DNA from: JBMOPD01 sp049323615
Lineage (GTDB): Bacteria > Bacillota > Desulfotomaculia > Desulfotomaculales > Desulfocucumaceae
Direction: 5' to 3'
Assembly: GCA_049323615.1 (NCBI GenBank)
Contig: JBMOPD010000040.1
Coordinates: forward strand, 1 to 6,416
Length of the DNA: 6,416 bases
The position numbers and the translations under genes are program-made. Below, piece by piece: positions 1 to 4,611 of this stretch (the stretch's first letter is position 1; each line of letters opens with the position of its first letter). The notes beneath the pieces were generated by a model. It searched no databases and was not told where the DNA came from. It saw only the letters and a list, made by a program, of their open reading frames with translations.

Positions 1-212
1 CGGATGCGGCCAAAAGCCCGAGAGCCGCATGGACGCGGCGTTCGAGGGCGGTCGGCTTCCGTCGGCAAAGAGCTATAGAGACTGTTCAGTCGCAGGTCGG
101 GTTCGCGAGTGCGATGTCTTCTCCAATGCGCTATAAAGCTATTATGGGGTTTGTATTCAAACCAAAGGTTTACTTTAGTACTTTAAATCGACATATACTT
201 TCTTTAACGGTT
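1..212. other. Left-edge stretch with no supported gene
   Basis: No convincing gene is seen. Bases 1-135 are GC-rich and contain short open frames on the plus strand (one ends at a TAA near 135) without a start, ribosome binding site or recognisable motif. The sequence turns AT-rich after about 135. The first ten bases (CGGATGCGGC) are identical to the last ten of the window. This may be part of a repeat or mobile element cut by the window edge, but no family can be named. Confidence 0.4.
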
Positions 213-236
213 AAAAAAAGCCGCCCTGCGGGCGGC
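213..236 (-). terminator. Rho-independent terminator after sleB
   Basis: On the minus strand a perfect 7-bp GC-only stem (GCCGCCC/GGGCGGC, arms 230-236 and 220-226) with a 3-nt loop is followed at once by seven T residues (complement of 213-219). It lies about 80 bases past the sleB stop codon and is the natural end of that transcript. The same stem sequence is used in the terminator at 6186-6209. Confidence 0.9.
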
Positions 237-316
237 AGAGTAGCTATTGTAATACGTGAGCATCCGGACCGGCGGGGCTGACAAAGCCAGGCCAAGTTTA
301 TCACAGCCCGTACACA

Positions 317-1102
317 CTAATACGTAAAGGTAAAGGCTCCTATCTCCCCCGCCACCGGCCTGGAGTTCAAATAGTTGCTCTTCACCCAGGACTCCCAGAA
401 AAAGAGGGCTCCGTTGGTGGGATCCCAGCCGTTAAGGGCATCTTGAGCAGCCTTTATCGCTTCCTCGCTGGGCGGCCTGTTTATCCACCCGTTTAAAACC
501 GGCTCAAACTGGTACCTGCCGCCGCTGTCCACCTGGTAAACAACTCCCCGGATGGTATTGGGAAAGAGCGGGCTGGCCACCCGGTTGAGCACAACGGCGC
601 CTACAGCCACCTTGGTTTCATAGCTCTGGTCGTCTGCTTCCGCCGTGATAATCCTGGCCAGGGTCTCAAATTCAGAGGTTGATATATTTGTTCCCCTGCT
701 GACCGCCGCCGATGGGCGTCCCTGCCGGGGTATGTATAGTTTCTGGCCGGGATATATGACGGTGGATGTCAGCCTGTTGGCCTCCATCAATTCTCTTACC
801 GTCGTCCCGTACCGGCCGGCAATTATATACAGGGTGTCCCCCGGCCTTACTGTATAGCCGCTTTGCTGCCCTTCGGGGATAAAAAGTGTCTGTCCGGGAT
901 AAATGGTATTTCCCTTAAGGTTGTTGGCCTCCTTCAGTTTGTCCACGGTGATGCCGTAGCGGACGCCGAGCTTCCAAAGAGTGTCTCCGGAGCTTACGGT
1001 GTGGGTGGCAGCCAGGGCTTGTCCGGAAAGTGAAAGGAAAAAAAACAGGCACAAAGCAAAAGAGAGGAACCCGATGCGGAACCTGGAATAAACTCTTTTC
1101 AT
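317..1102 (-). CDS. sleB: LysM-LysM-SleB cell-wall hydrolase (spore cortex-lytic enzyme family)
   Basis: Exported peptidoglycan hydrolase of 261 residues. Residues 1-32 are a signal peptide with a basic start, a long hydrophobic core and an ALA-A cleavage site. Residues 33-76 and 83-125 are two LysM peptidoglycan-binding repeats, each with the VxxGDTL and YPGQxLxIP signatures. Residues 145-261 are a SleB/CwlJ (Hydrolase_2) domain with LARIITAEA, in which Glu155 is the expected catalytic acid, then AVGAVVLNRV, FPNTIRGVVYQ, ALNGWDPTNGALFF and a C-terminal SRPVAGEIG. By family knowledge SleB proteins are lytic transglycosylases acting on spore cortex muramic-lactam peptidoglycan during germination. 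Classical SleB carries a PG_binding_1 domain rather than LysM. The ATG start is fixed by AGGAGGG five bases upstream. The leader holds a c-di-AMP riboswitch and a sigma-A-like promoter, so a vegetative or late-sporulation autolysin is also possible. Confidence 0.93.
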   Translation of the reverse strand: MKRVYSRFRIGFLSFALCLFFFLSLSGQALAATHTVSSGDTLWKLGVRYGITVDKLKEANNLKGNTIYPGQTLFIPEGQQSGYTVRPGDTLYIIAGRYGTTVRELMEANRLTSTVIYPGQKLYIPRQGRPSAAVSRGTNISTSEFETLARIITAEADDQSYETKVAVGAVVLNRVASPLFPNTIRGVVYQVDSGGRYQFEPVLNGWINRPPSEEAIKAAQDALNGWDPTNGALFFWESWVKSNYLNSRPVAGEIGAFTFTY

Positions 1103-1107
1103 TTTAT

Positions 1108-1114
1108 CCCTCCT
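1108..1114 (-). promoter_or_regulatory. sleB ribosome binding site next to riboswitch P1
   Basis: AGGAGGG on the minus strand, five bases from the sleB ATG. It begins only two bases after the 3' arm of the putative riboswitch P1 helix (1117-1120). This placement would let aptamer folding affect ribosome access directly. Confidence 0.85.
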
Positions 1115-1250
1115 GTGGCCTCCGGGGTTAGCTGAAGGGTTAGGGTTGAGGGTACCCCTCCATATTTACTCACCTCCGTTGGTTGCGTGGATTCACCCCG
1201 TAAAATCGTTTTCCCCCGTACCCCGCTTTCCGGCGGGGACTCGGCCGATT
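1115..1250 (-). ncRNA. c-di-AMP riboswitch (ydaO/yuaA type) in the sleB leader
   Basis: Read on the minus strand, the leader carries the ordered conserved blocks I recall for the ydaO/yuaA aptamer, including the Thermoanaerobacter tengcongensis crystal-structure RNA. The blocks are GGCCGAGTCC (from 1246), a hairpin with stem CCCCGC/GCGGGG (1233-1238 and 1221-1226), TACGGGGGAA (1220-1211), CGGGGTGAATC (from 1200), GGAGGGGTACCCTC (about 1166-1153), and the hallmark TTCAGCTAACCCCGGAGGCC (1136-1117). The GGCC at 1243-1246 pairs with the GGCC at 1117-1120 as P1. In this class c-di-AMP normally switches expression off, and targets include cell-wall hydrolases and potassium or osmolyte transporters. 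No terminator lies between the aptamer and sleB, so control is probably translational. The assignment rests on motif matching, without a covariance-model search. Confidence 0.9.
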
Positions 1251-1252
1251 TT

Positions 1253-1280
1253 AAAAAACGGATCCTTTACAGATCCGCTT
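1253..1280 (-). terminator. Hairpin with T tract after yabQ, at the 5' end of the riboswitch transcript
   Basis: On the minus strand AAGCGGATC and GATCCGTTT pair (six perfect inner pairs, then one G-T and two A-T pairs) around the 7-nt loop TGTAAAG, and run into TTTTTT (1258-1253). For transcription arriving from yabQ it is a plausible terminator. The promoter at 1286-1315 would start RNA at about 1279-1280, so for that transcript the hairpin is the very 5' end, too close to the start to terminate efficiently. Confidence 0.6.
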
Positions 1281-1285
1281 GCACT

Positions 1286-1315
1286 ATTATACTGGGTTTC
1301 CAACTAACAGGCCAA
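1286..1315 (-). promoter_or_regulatory. Sigma-A-type promoter of the riboswitch-sleB transcript
   Basis: On the minus strand TTGGCC (1315-1310, four of six matches to TTGACA) is followed after 18 bases by a perfect TATAAT (1291-1286). The predicted start is near 1279-1280, about 30 bases before the aptamer. It is the best housekeeping-type promoter in the window. It does not resemble a sigma-G promoter, which is notable for a SleB-family gene. Confidence 0.6.
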
Positions 1316-1334
1316 GATGTAATATATGGCAATT

Positions 1335-1366
1335 CAGCTGTCAGCCGTCAGTCGTCAGCCGTCAGT
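1335..1366. repeat. Heptamer tandem repeat, CAGYYGT type
   Basis: Consecutive 7-base units CAGCTGT, CAGCCGT, CAGTCGT, CAGCCGT and then CAGT, lying between yabQ and the sleB promoter. A shorter copy with the same CAGCCGT unit lies on the other side of yabQ at 1988-2002. Confidence 0.8.
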
Positions 1367-1421
1367 AAAGGAAATTTAAGAATTCTTACTGCATTGGAAA
1401 CATATTCCTGGTTCTTGTTTG

Positions 1422-1970
1422 TTATTTGCAGCGCTGGGTAAGTCTTCTCAACAGTTCCCCCGCCAGCCTGGTAGTTTTATCCTTTACCTTATTAACCGGT
1501 TGGCCCACCAGCCGGCCGGTTAGTGTTCCCAGCCGGCCCATAAGCCTGCCGGCCAGGTGAAACGGAAAAATGACCGTTATAAAAACGATCCGGAAGGGAA
1601 AGGTAACCACCCTCCAGAGGCAATACAAAAACAGGGCCAAAAGCCGTAAAAATTGACCGGCCAGGTACAATACCCACCTTGCCATCCGGTAAGTACAGTC
1701 CCCCAGCAGGCGTACAAATAAAAAGGCCCCCATTAAAAGCCCCATAAATACATACAGCCTTAACTGGCCGTAATTTGCCTTCAACAGTACAATAAAGGCG
1801 AAGGCGGTGAGAAAAAGCCAAAAGATTATATCCCCGGTAAATGTGCCCGCCTTTTTAAGTTTCAGCAGGTCGTAGATGACCCTGTAAACCTGATAGCACA
1901 GGCCGGCAAGCATGCCCATAACCAGGGTCCAGACAAAAGCAACAATCTGATCGGCGAGGGGCAAAACCAT
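1422..1970 (-). CDS. yabQ: Spore cortex biosynthesis protein YabQ
   Basis: Membrane protein of 182 residues. Four or five hydrophobic segments are visible at about 7-29, 47-64, 70-90, 98-119 and possibly 121-140, followed by a basic, positively charged tail (about 141-182). The amino-terminal half matches the Spore_YabQ pattern: a GxxxG-type first helix followed by YQVYRVIYDLLK, an aromatic second helix, then ANYGQLRLYVFMGLLMG with the conserved N, G and R. In Bacillus subtilis YabQ is needed for cortex formation and sits in the membranes around the forespore. I chose the ATG at 1970 because GGGTGGGAG lies just before it; an in-frame GTG at 1979 would add three residues but has no ribosome binding site. 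It is usually next to yabP and followed by divIC; here it is separated from yabP, and divIC is absent. Confidence 0.85.
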   Translation of the reverse strand: MVLPLADQIVAFVWTLVMGMLAGLCYQVYRVIYDLLKLKKAGTFTGDIIFWLFLTAFAFIVLLKANYGQLRLYVFMGLLMGAFLFVRLLGDCTYRMARWVLYLAGQFLRLLALFLYCLWRVVTFPFRIVFITVIFPFHLAGRLMGRLGTLTGRLVGQPVNKVKDKTTRLAGELLRRLTQRCK

Positions 1971-1987
1971 CACTCCCACCCGAAAAA

Positions 1988-2002
1988 CTGTCAGCCGTCA
2001 GC
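1988..2002. repeat. Short copy of the CAGCCGT heptamer repeat
   Basis: CTGTCAGCCGTCAGC, about two units of the heptamer also present at 1335-1366 and in the same orientation. It lies in the gap between yabP and yabQ, so the two copies flank yabQ. Confidence 0.6.
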
Positions 2003-2027
2003 AAAAAATCCGGAGTAGAATTCTATC

Positions 2028-2049
2028 AAAAAAAGCGCCGCTGCGCTTT
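2028..2049 (-). terminator. Terminator-like hairpin between yabP and yabQ
   Basis: On the minus strand the stem AAAGCGC/GCGCTTT (arms 2043-2049 and 2032-2038) with the loop AGCG is followed by a T run (complement of 2028-2034, partly shared with the stem). A second GC hairpin, CGGCC/GGCCG with a TTC loop (2075-2087), precedes it. Together they should end or attenuate transcription leaving yabP. Confidence 0.7.
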
Positions 2050-2099
2050 GTACATTGCTGAAATTAAATACCCGCGGCCGAAGGCCGGAACAGGCTTTT

Positions 2100-2375
2100 T
2101 TATTTGATCAGGCGGCTCAGCATATTCCTGCCCTTTCCCCCGGTGGATTTACCCTCCCTGTATTCCATGACGTTGATAAAACCCTGCACGCTGAGTGTTC
2201 CCTCATCCAGATTGAGCCTGGTTATATGCAAACCTTCCCCCTTGAGGTAGAGAACCCCCATGGTCGTATCCAGAACTATTTCACGTTCGTCAAAACTGCC
2301 TACGTGACGGACACCCCCCAGTTCAAGTTCTTTCCTGTCAACAAGAGTCAGCTTTTGATTGCCCCGCTGGTCCAC
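2100..2375 (-). CDS. yabP: Sporulation protein YabP
   Basis: Soluble protein of 91 residues, close to the roughly 100 residues usual for the family. The YabP/YqfC-type domain covers about residues 10-75: VDRKELELGGVRHVGSFDE, then LDTTMGVLYLKGEGLHITRLNLDEGTLSVQG, with the conserved TxxGxLxIKG-type strand (Gly40, Gly46) and Gly65. The tail is glycine- and lysine-rich. In B. subtilis YabP is made in the mother cell under sigma-E and is needed for proper spore cortex and coat assembly together with YabQ. The GTG start is set by AAGGAGGT at 2383-2390, seven bases upstream. The gene is bracketed by terminator-like hairpins (2451-2473 upstream, 2028-2049 downstream), so it appears to be its own transcription unit, unlike the usual yabP-yabQ operon. 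Confidence 0.93.
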   Translation of the reverse strand: MDQRGNQKLTLVDRKELELGGVRHVGSFDEREIVLDTTMGVLYLKGEGLHITRLNLDEGTLSVQGFINVMEYREGKSTGGKGRNMLSRLIK

Positions 2376-2382
2376 CGGCTCT

Positions 2383-2390
2383 ACCTCCTT
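2383..2390 (-). promoter_or_regulatory. yabP ribosome binding site (sets the GTG start)
   Basis: AAGGAGGT on the minus strand, seven bases from the GTG at 2373-2375. No in-frame ATG lies at a usable distance, so this site decides the start. Confidence 0.85.
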
Positions 2391-2420
2391 CTTTATCCCG
2401 CATCTTACATCTCACTTCTC

Positions 2421-2450
2421 AATATATATGCTTTGAGTTCAAAAATAATG
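2421..2450 (-). promoter_or_regulatory. Possible sigma-E-like promoter of yabP
   Basis: On the minus strand CATTATT (2450-2444) is followed after 13 bases by CATATATATT (2430-2421). This resembles the sigma-E pattern (ATATT-type -35, CATAnnnT-type -10, about 13-14 bases apart). It sits just after the spoIID-like terminator and before the yabP ribosome binding site, where a promoter is needed. The match is imperfect. Confidence 0.3.
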
Positions 2451-2473
2451 AAAAAAAGTGGCTGAAAGCCACC
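2451..2473 (-). terminator. Terminator after the SpoIID-like gene
   Basis: On the minus strand GTGGCT/AGCCAC pair around a TTC loop (arms 2467-2472 and 2458-2463), followed by seven T residues (complement of 2451-2457). It lies about 40 bases past the SpoIID-like stop codon and separates that gene from yabP. Confidence 0.85.
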
Positions 2474-2512
2474 TGTACTCCTGATAAAGTGTTGTTAAAG
2501 GTACATCACCGG

Positions 2513-3457
2513 TTATTTCCACAGGTCCCGGATCTCAATGTCCCGGAAATAAAATTTGACTATCTCCTCGGGTGACATGCCTTTTTTGGCCATCAGGTTG
2601 GCCCCCCACTGACACATGCCCACCCCGTGTCCGAAGCCCTTTCCTTTAAGAACCAGCTTACCCCCCTCAATGGAGGCGCTGTCTATGAACGTCGACCTGA
2701 CAAGCTCACTGCCCAGGGCCAGCCTCAAGGCGGGCCCCCCGGTTTCCACATTGCCCAGCCGGATGCTTTCCACCCTTCCGGACGGCCCCCTCCTGGTAAT
2801 TGCCACCGTATTTATCGCTCCGGGGTCGTTTCCGCTAATCTCCCTAACGGCTGCCCTGACCTTTTCCAGAGGGATCTCGGCCCTCCAGGACCTGTTTTCG
2901 GGCGTGGTGATGGACAGGCAATTATCCTTTACACCGGTCTTGACGTAGGGTGTGGGGGTTTTAGTATAGGCCAGCCCTTCCCTGGCGGAAGCCTCAACCC
3001 CCCCGTCACAGGCCGAAAACCAGGCCTTTATAAACTGCCCGTTATAAAGGGCCACCTCTCCCCTGGTCATATTCACTGCTTTCCGGACATTATCGTTTAT
3101 CCGGCCCGGGTCATAGGCCTGGAACTCCTCCACGCTGGTGGAGGCGTCTGTGCCATGCAGTTTTTTCACCCGGCCCGAAGCAATATTCTCCATGGTAAAA
3201 GTCCGGGCCAGGATAGCCTGGGCAGCCAGGGCGTTGACGGGCCAGGTGGGCTCCATTTCGGCGGCCACCACCCCGGCCAGGTATTCCTCCAGCTTAATGT
3301 TGCTCTTTTGGCCCGTCTGGTTGTTAAAAAGGCTTATGGTGGGCTCCGACCGGTACTTTTCCGGGCCGGGCTTTCTTTGCGGGCCCCTGGCGCATGAGGA
3401 GATAATCAGCATGGCAGACATAATGGTTATGATAGAAATCAATATGCGTTTTTTCAA
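2513..3457 (-). CDS. SpoIID/LytB-domain lipoprotein (SpoIID-like lytic transglycosylase)
   Basis: Predicted 314-residue membrane-anchored peptidoglycan enzyme. Residues 1-22 form a lipoprotein signal (MKKR, hydrophobic core, lipobox ISSC with Cys22). The SpoIID/LytB domain spans about residues 55-310. LEEYLAGVVAAEMEP contains Glu67 at the position of the catalytic acid, LAAQAILARTF follows, then a central FSACDGGVEAS block with Cys150, Cys180 at the end of the next segment, and the family signature GKGFGHGVGMCQWGA (272-286). SpoIID cleaves denuded glycan strands during forespore engulfment with SpoIIP and SpoIIM. The TTG start is supported by GGGGAGG eight bases upstream; an in-frame start near 3556 would give 33 extra residues before the signal peptide and has no such support. 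Classical SpoIID is an N-terminally membrane-anchored protein encoded elsewhere in most spore formers, so this may be a paralogue of it. Confidence 0.88.
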   Translation of the reverse strand: MKKRILISIITIMSAMLIISSCARGPQRKPGPEKYRSEPTISLFNNQTGQKSNIKLEEYLAGVVAAEMEPTWPVNALAAQAILARTFTMENIASGRVKKLHGTDASTSVEEFQAYDPGRINDNVRKAVNMTRGEVALYNGQFIKAWFSACDGGVEASAREGLAYTKTPTPYVKTGVKDNCLSITTPENRSWRAEIPLEKVRAAVREISGNDPGAINTVAITRRGPSGRVESIRLGNVETGGPALRLALGSELVRSTFIDSASIEGGKLVLKGKGFGHGVGMCQWGANLMAKKGMSPEEIVKFYFRDIEIRDLWK

Positions 3458-3465
3458 AATGTAAA

Positions 3466-3507
3466 CCTCCCCGGCAAAAATTTTAACCGGTGTTATTTTT
3501 GCCGGGG
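3466..3507 (-). promoter_or_regulatory. Leader hairpin covering the ribosome binding site of the SpoIID-like gene
   Basis: A perfect 12-bp inverted repeat, CCCCGGCAAAAA (3507-3496 on the minus strand) and TTTTTGCCGGGG (3480-3469), encloses a 15-nt loop. Its 3' arm contains the first four G residues of the ribosome binding site GGGGAGG (3472-3466). Folding would reduce translation of the TTG start at 3457. Just upstream, CATAATATT (3521-3513) is a weak -10-like element that would start RNA almost exactly at the hairpin base. Confidence 0.65.
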
Positions 3508-3557
3508 AAAGCAATATTATGCAAAGAATTGATAAATGGGCGGGAAGGGGCGGCACC

Positions 3558-3785
3558 TTACGGTGTCATGTCAGGCCCCGTAAGCTTTAATCCCAACACT
3601 GCATGCCCATGTTCTTTTAAAGCTTTTCTTTGATATTTCGATTTTCCGGCCGGCGGCAATACCTTCCACAGGGGCCCCTGTTTTTTTTGGGGACAGTAAA
3701 CCGCACCACCATGTCTACTGTCTTTAAAGGCCGCCAGGTCCGGTTTTTTCCCGGGTGCCGGGGGCAACCACAAGGAGGTTATCAT
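3558..3785 (-). CDS. Doubtful small open frame, 75 codons, unknown
   Basis: Begins at an ATG with an in-frame TAA nine bases upstream and no ribosome binding site, and ends at a TAA at 3558. The predicted peptide is rich in Pro, Lys and Gly, with stretches such as LWLPPAPGKKPDLAAFKDS and YQRKALKEHGHAVLGLKLTG. I recognise no domain, signal peptide or membrane segment. Two inverted repeats (3668-3681 and the CTTACGG/CCGTAAG pair at its end) fall inside it, which favours non-coding or degraded sequence. It could be a remnant of a gene inactivated at its 5' end. Confidence 0.2.
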   Translation of the reverse strand: MITSLWLPPAPGKKPDLAAFKDSRHGGAVYCPQKKQGPLWKVLPPAGKSKYQRKALKEHGHAVLGLKLTGPDMTP

Positions 3786-3849
3786 AAATTTTTAGGCCAC
3801 GCGCCCGCACTTATCCTTTTTGCCCTGCAAAGCACCCGGTGATTTATTG

Positions 3850-4041
3850 TTAAGGTCCCCTGGCGCCGGGCTCAATTCGGCAGATGGAAGCTCCCCGCAT
3901 AACATCACCCCCCCTGCTGAGAGGTAGCCTGTCCAAGGTTTTGTTATGACTCCGCGCATCTACCCCCTTTTTGCCTGGATTATCCTCCGGAGGTTCACTT
4001 CTATACACAGAAGACTTTATGATAAAAGCCACGGCCATCAC
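3850..4041 (-). CDS. Doubtful small open frame, 63 codons, unknown
   Basis: Starts at GTG-ATG with GAGGTG almost touching the ATG, a weak ribosome binding site, and ends at a TAA at 3850. The peptide is basic and hydrophilic (VYRSEPPEDNPGKKGVDARS, then PLSRGGDVMRG) and matches no family I know. An AT-rich promoter-like stretch with TTGCCA near 4080 lies upstream. The frame overlaps a nested inverted-repeat structure (3879-3964), so the stretch could equally be a structured RNA. Confidence 0.25.
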   Translation of the reverse strand: MMAVAFIIKSSVYRSEPPEDNPGKKGVDARSHNKTLDRLPLSRGGDVMRGASICRIEPGARGP

Positions 4042-4111
4042 CTCAAATGCTTTTTATTGTTAATATTAGCATATATTGGCAAACCCCATTTTTTGCCTTA
4101 AATGCATATTT

Positions 4112-4137
4112 AAAAAAAATAAGCAGGTACTACCTGC
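4112..4137 (-). terminator. Possible terminator-like hairpin in the hup-spoIID gap
   Basis: On the minus strand GCAGG/CCTGC pair around TAGTA (arms 4133-4137 and 4123-4127), followed by TTATTTTTTTT (complement of 4112-4122). The stem is short. No gene ends just before it, so it may be a second stop for hup readthrough or the end of a small RNA. Confidence 0.4.
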
Positions 4138-4172
4138 CTGACAAGCCGGTTTTCTGCTTTTTTTACAATAAA

Positions 4173-4200
4173 CTGTTAGCTGTTAGCTGCTAGCAATTAG
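4173..4200. repeat. Heptamer tandem repeat, CTGTTAG type
   Basis: Four 7-base units in a row: CTGTTAG, CTGTTAG, CTGCTAG, CAATTAG. It is intergenic, 25 bases beyond the hup terminator. The period matches the other repeats at 1335-1366 and 6229-6253, although the unit sequence differs. Confidence 0.75.
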
Positions 4201-4224
4201 AAAAAAATATTCCTAATCCCAAAT

Positions 4225-4253
4225 AAAAATCCACGCCTACAACGTGGATTTTT
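4225..4253 (-). terminator. Terminator after hup, symmetric enough to act both ways
   Basis: An 11-bp perfect stem (AAAAATCCACG at 4225-4235, CGTGGATTTTT at 4243-4253) with a 7-nt loop. In both directions the stem ends in a T run. It lies about 40 bases past the hup stop codon and closes the mazG-hup unit. Confidence 0.9.
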
Positions 4254-4293
4254 AGACGAGCAAACAATAACAATAAATTAAAGCGCAATCCTC

Positions 4294-4566
4294 TTAACTT
4301 ACTGCTTCACGCAAAGCTTTCCCTGCCTTGAAAACAGGCACCTTAGCTGCGGCAATTTTTATTTCTGCACCAGTTTGCGGGTTGCGGCCCTTGCGGGCGG
4401 CTCTGTTCCTTATCTCGAAGGTACCAAAGCCAACCAACTGTACCTTTTCTCCGCCGGCCAGAGCTTCCTCAATGCTGGCCAGAATGGCGGATACAGCTTT
4501 TTCAGCATCCTTCTTGGTAAAATCGGTTTTTTCTGCAACTTTCGAGATCAGATCAGCCTTGTTCAT
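4294..4566 (-). CDS. hup: HU family DNA-binding protein
   Basis: Histone-like nucleoid protein of 90 residues, the standard HU length. MNKADLISKVAEKTDFTKKDAEKAV forms the N-terminal helix-turn-helix dimerisation part, followed by VQLVGFGTFEIRNRAARKGRNPQTGAEIKI, which contains the HU signature GFGxFxxxxRxxRxGRNPxTG. The DNA-binding beta arm tip carries the conserved RNP (intercalating Pro), and the protein ends with the FKAGKALREAV helix. HU dimers bend and compact DNA without strong sequence preference. The ATG at 4564-4566 is preferred because GAGGGGGG lies five to six bases upstream; an in-frame TTG at 4581 overlaps that site and would add five residues. It starts 45 bases after mazG and is probably co-transcribed with it, ending at the terminator 4225-4253. 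Confidence 0.97.
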   Translation of the reverse strand: MNKADLISKVAEKTDFTKKDAEKAVSAILASIEEALAGGEKVQLVGFGTFEIRNRAARKGRNPQTGAEIKIAAAKVPVFKAGKALREAVS

Positions 4567-4611
4567 AGTTACCCCCCTCAATATTTTAGCTGGTAATGGA
4601 GTTATTATTCG

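Larger units (their letters stand above)
3458..4224. other. Long intergenic region without a recognised gene
   Basis: About 770 bases separate the SpoIID-like gene from the hup terminator. Two minus-strand open frames occur (3558-3785, 75 codons; 3850-4041, 63 codons), but neither has a good ribosome binding site or a recognised family. The rest contains inverted repeats (3668-3681, 3751-3758 with 3832-3839, 3564-3590, 3879-3964), a terminator-like hairpin (4112-4137) and a heptamer repeat (4173-4200). In related genomes the S4-domain gene rqcP/yabO commonly lies near hup; no trace of its motif is seen here. The region may hold degraded genes or structured RNA. Confidence 0.5.

Noticed and set aside
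1..135. Possible group II intron domain V because of the GAGCCGCATG segment
   Set aside because: The following bases do not form the domain V hairpin with its GAAA loop and returning arm, so the resemblance is limited to a short motif.
1127..1152. Telomere-like GGGTTAG repeats on the plus strand
   Set aside because: They are the complement of conserved c-di-AMP aptamer segments (CAGCTAACC and neighbouring CTAACC/CAACC), so the aptamer explains them.
1115..1170. Short leader peptide frames (a 7-codon ATG frame and a GTG frame overlapping the sleB ATG) preceded by GGAGG
   Set aside because: The same bases form conserved parts of the riboswitch, including the GGAGG and the GTACC segments. There is no independent sign of translation.
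1187..1441. Plus-strand open frame of 84 codons between yabQ and sleB
   Set aside because: It crosses the riboswitch, the promoter and the heptamer repeat on the opposite strand and shows no protein motif.
2627..3397. Long plus-strand open frame of 256 codons
   Set aside because: It lies opposite the well-supported SpoIID-like gene, has no ribosome binding site, and its composition is that of an antisense shadow of a GC-rich gene.
3458..3556. Upstream extension of the SpoIID-like protein by 33 residues
   Set aside because: It would place extra residues before the lipoprotein signal peptide, lacks a ribosome binding site, and would run through the leader hairpin. The TTG at 3457 has GGGGAGG at good spacing.
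3772..3795. Strong AAGGAGG site on the plus strand
   Set aside because: No ATG, GTG or TTG follows within a usable distance and the downstream frames close quickly.
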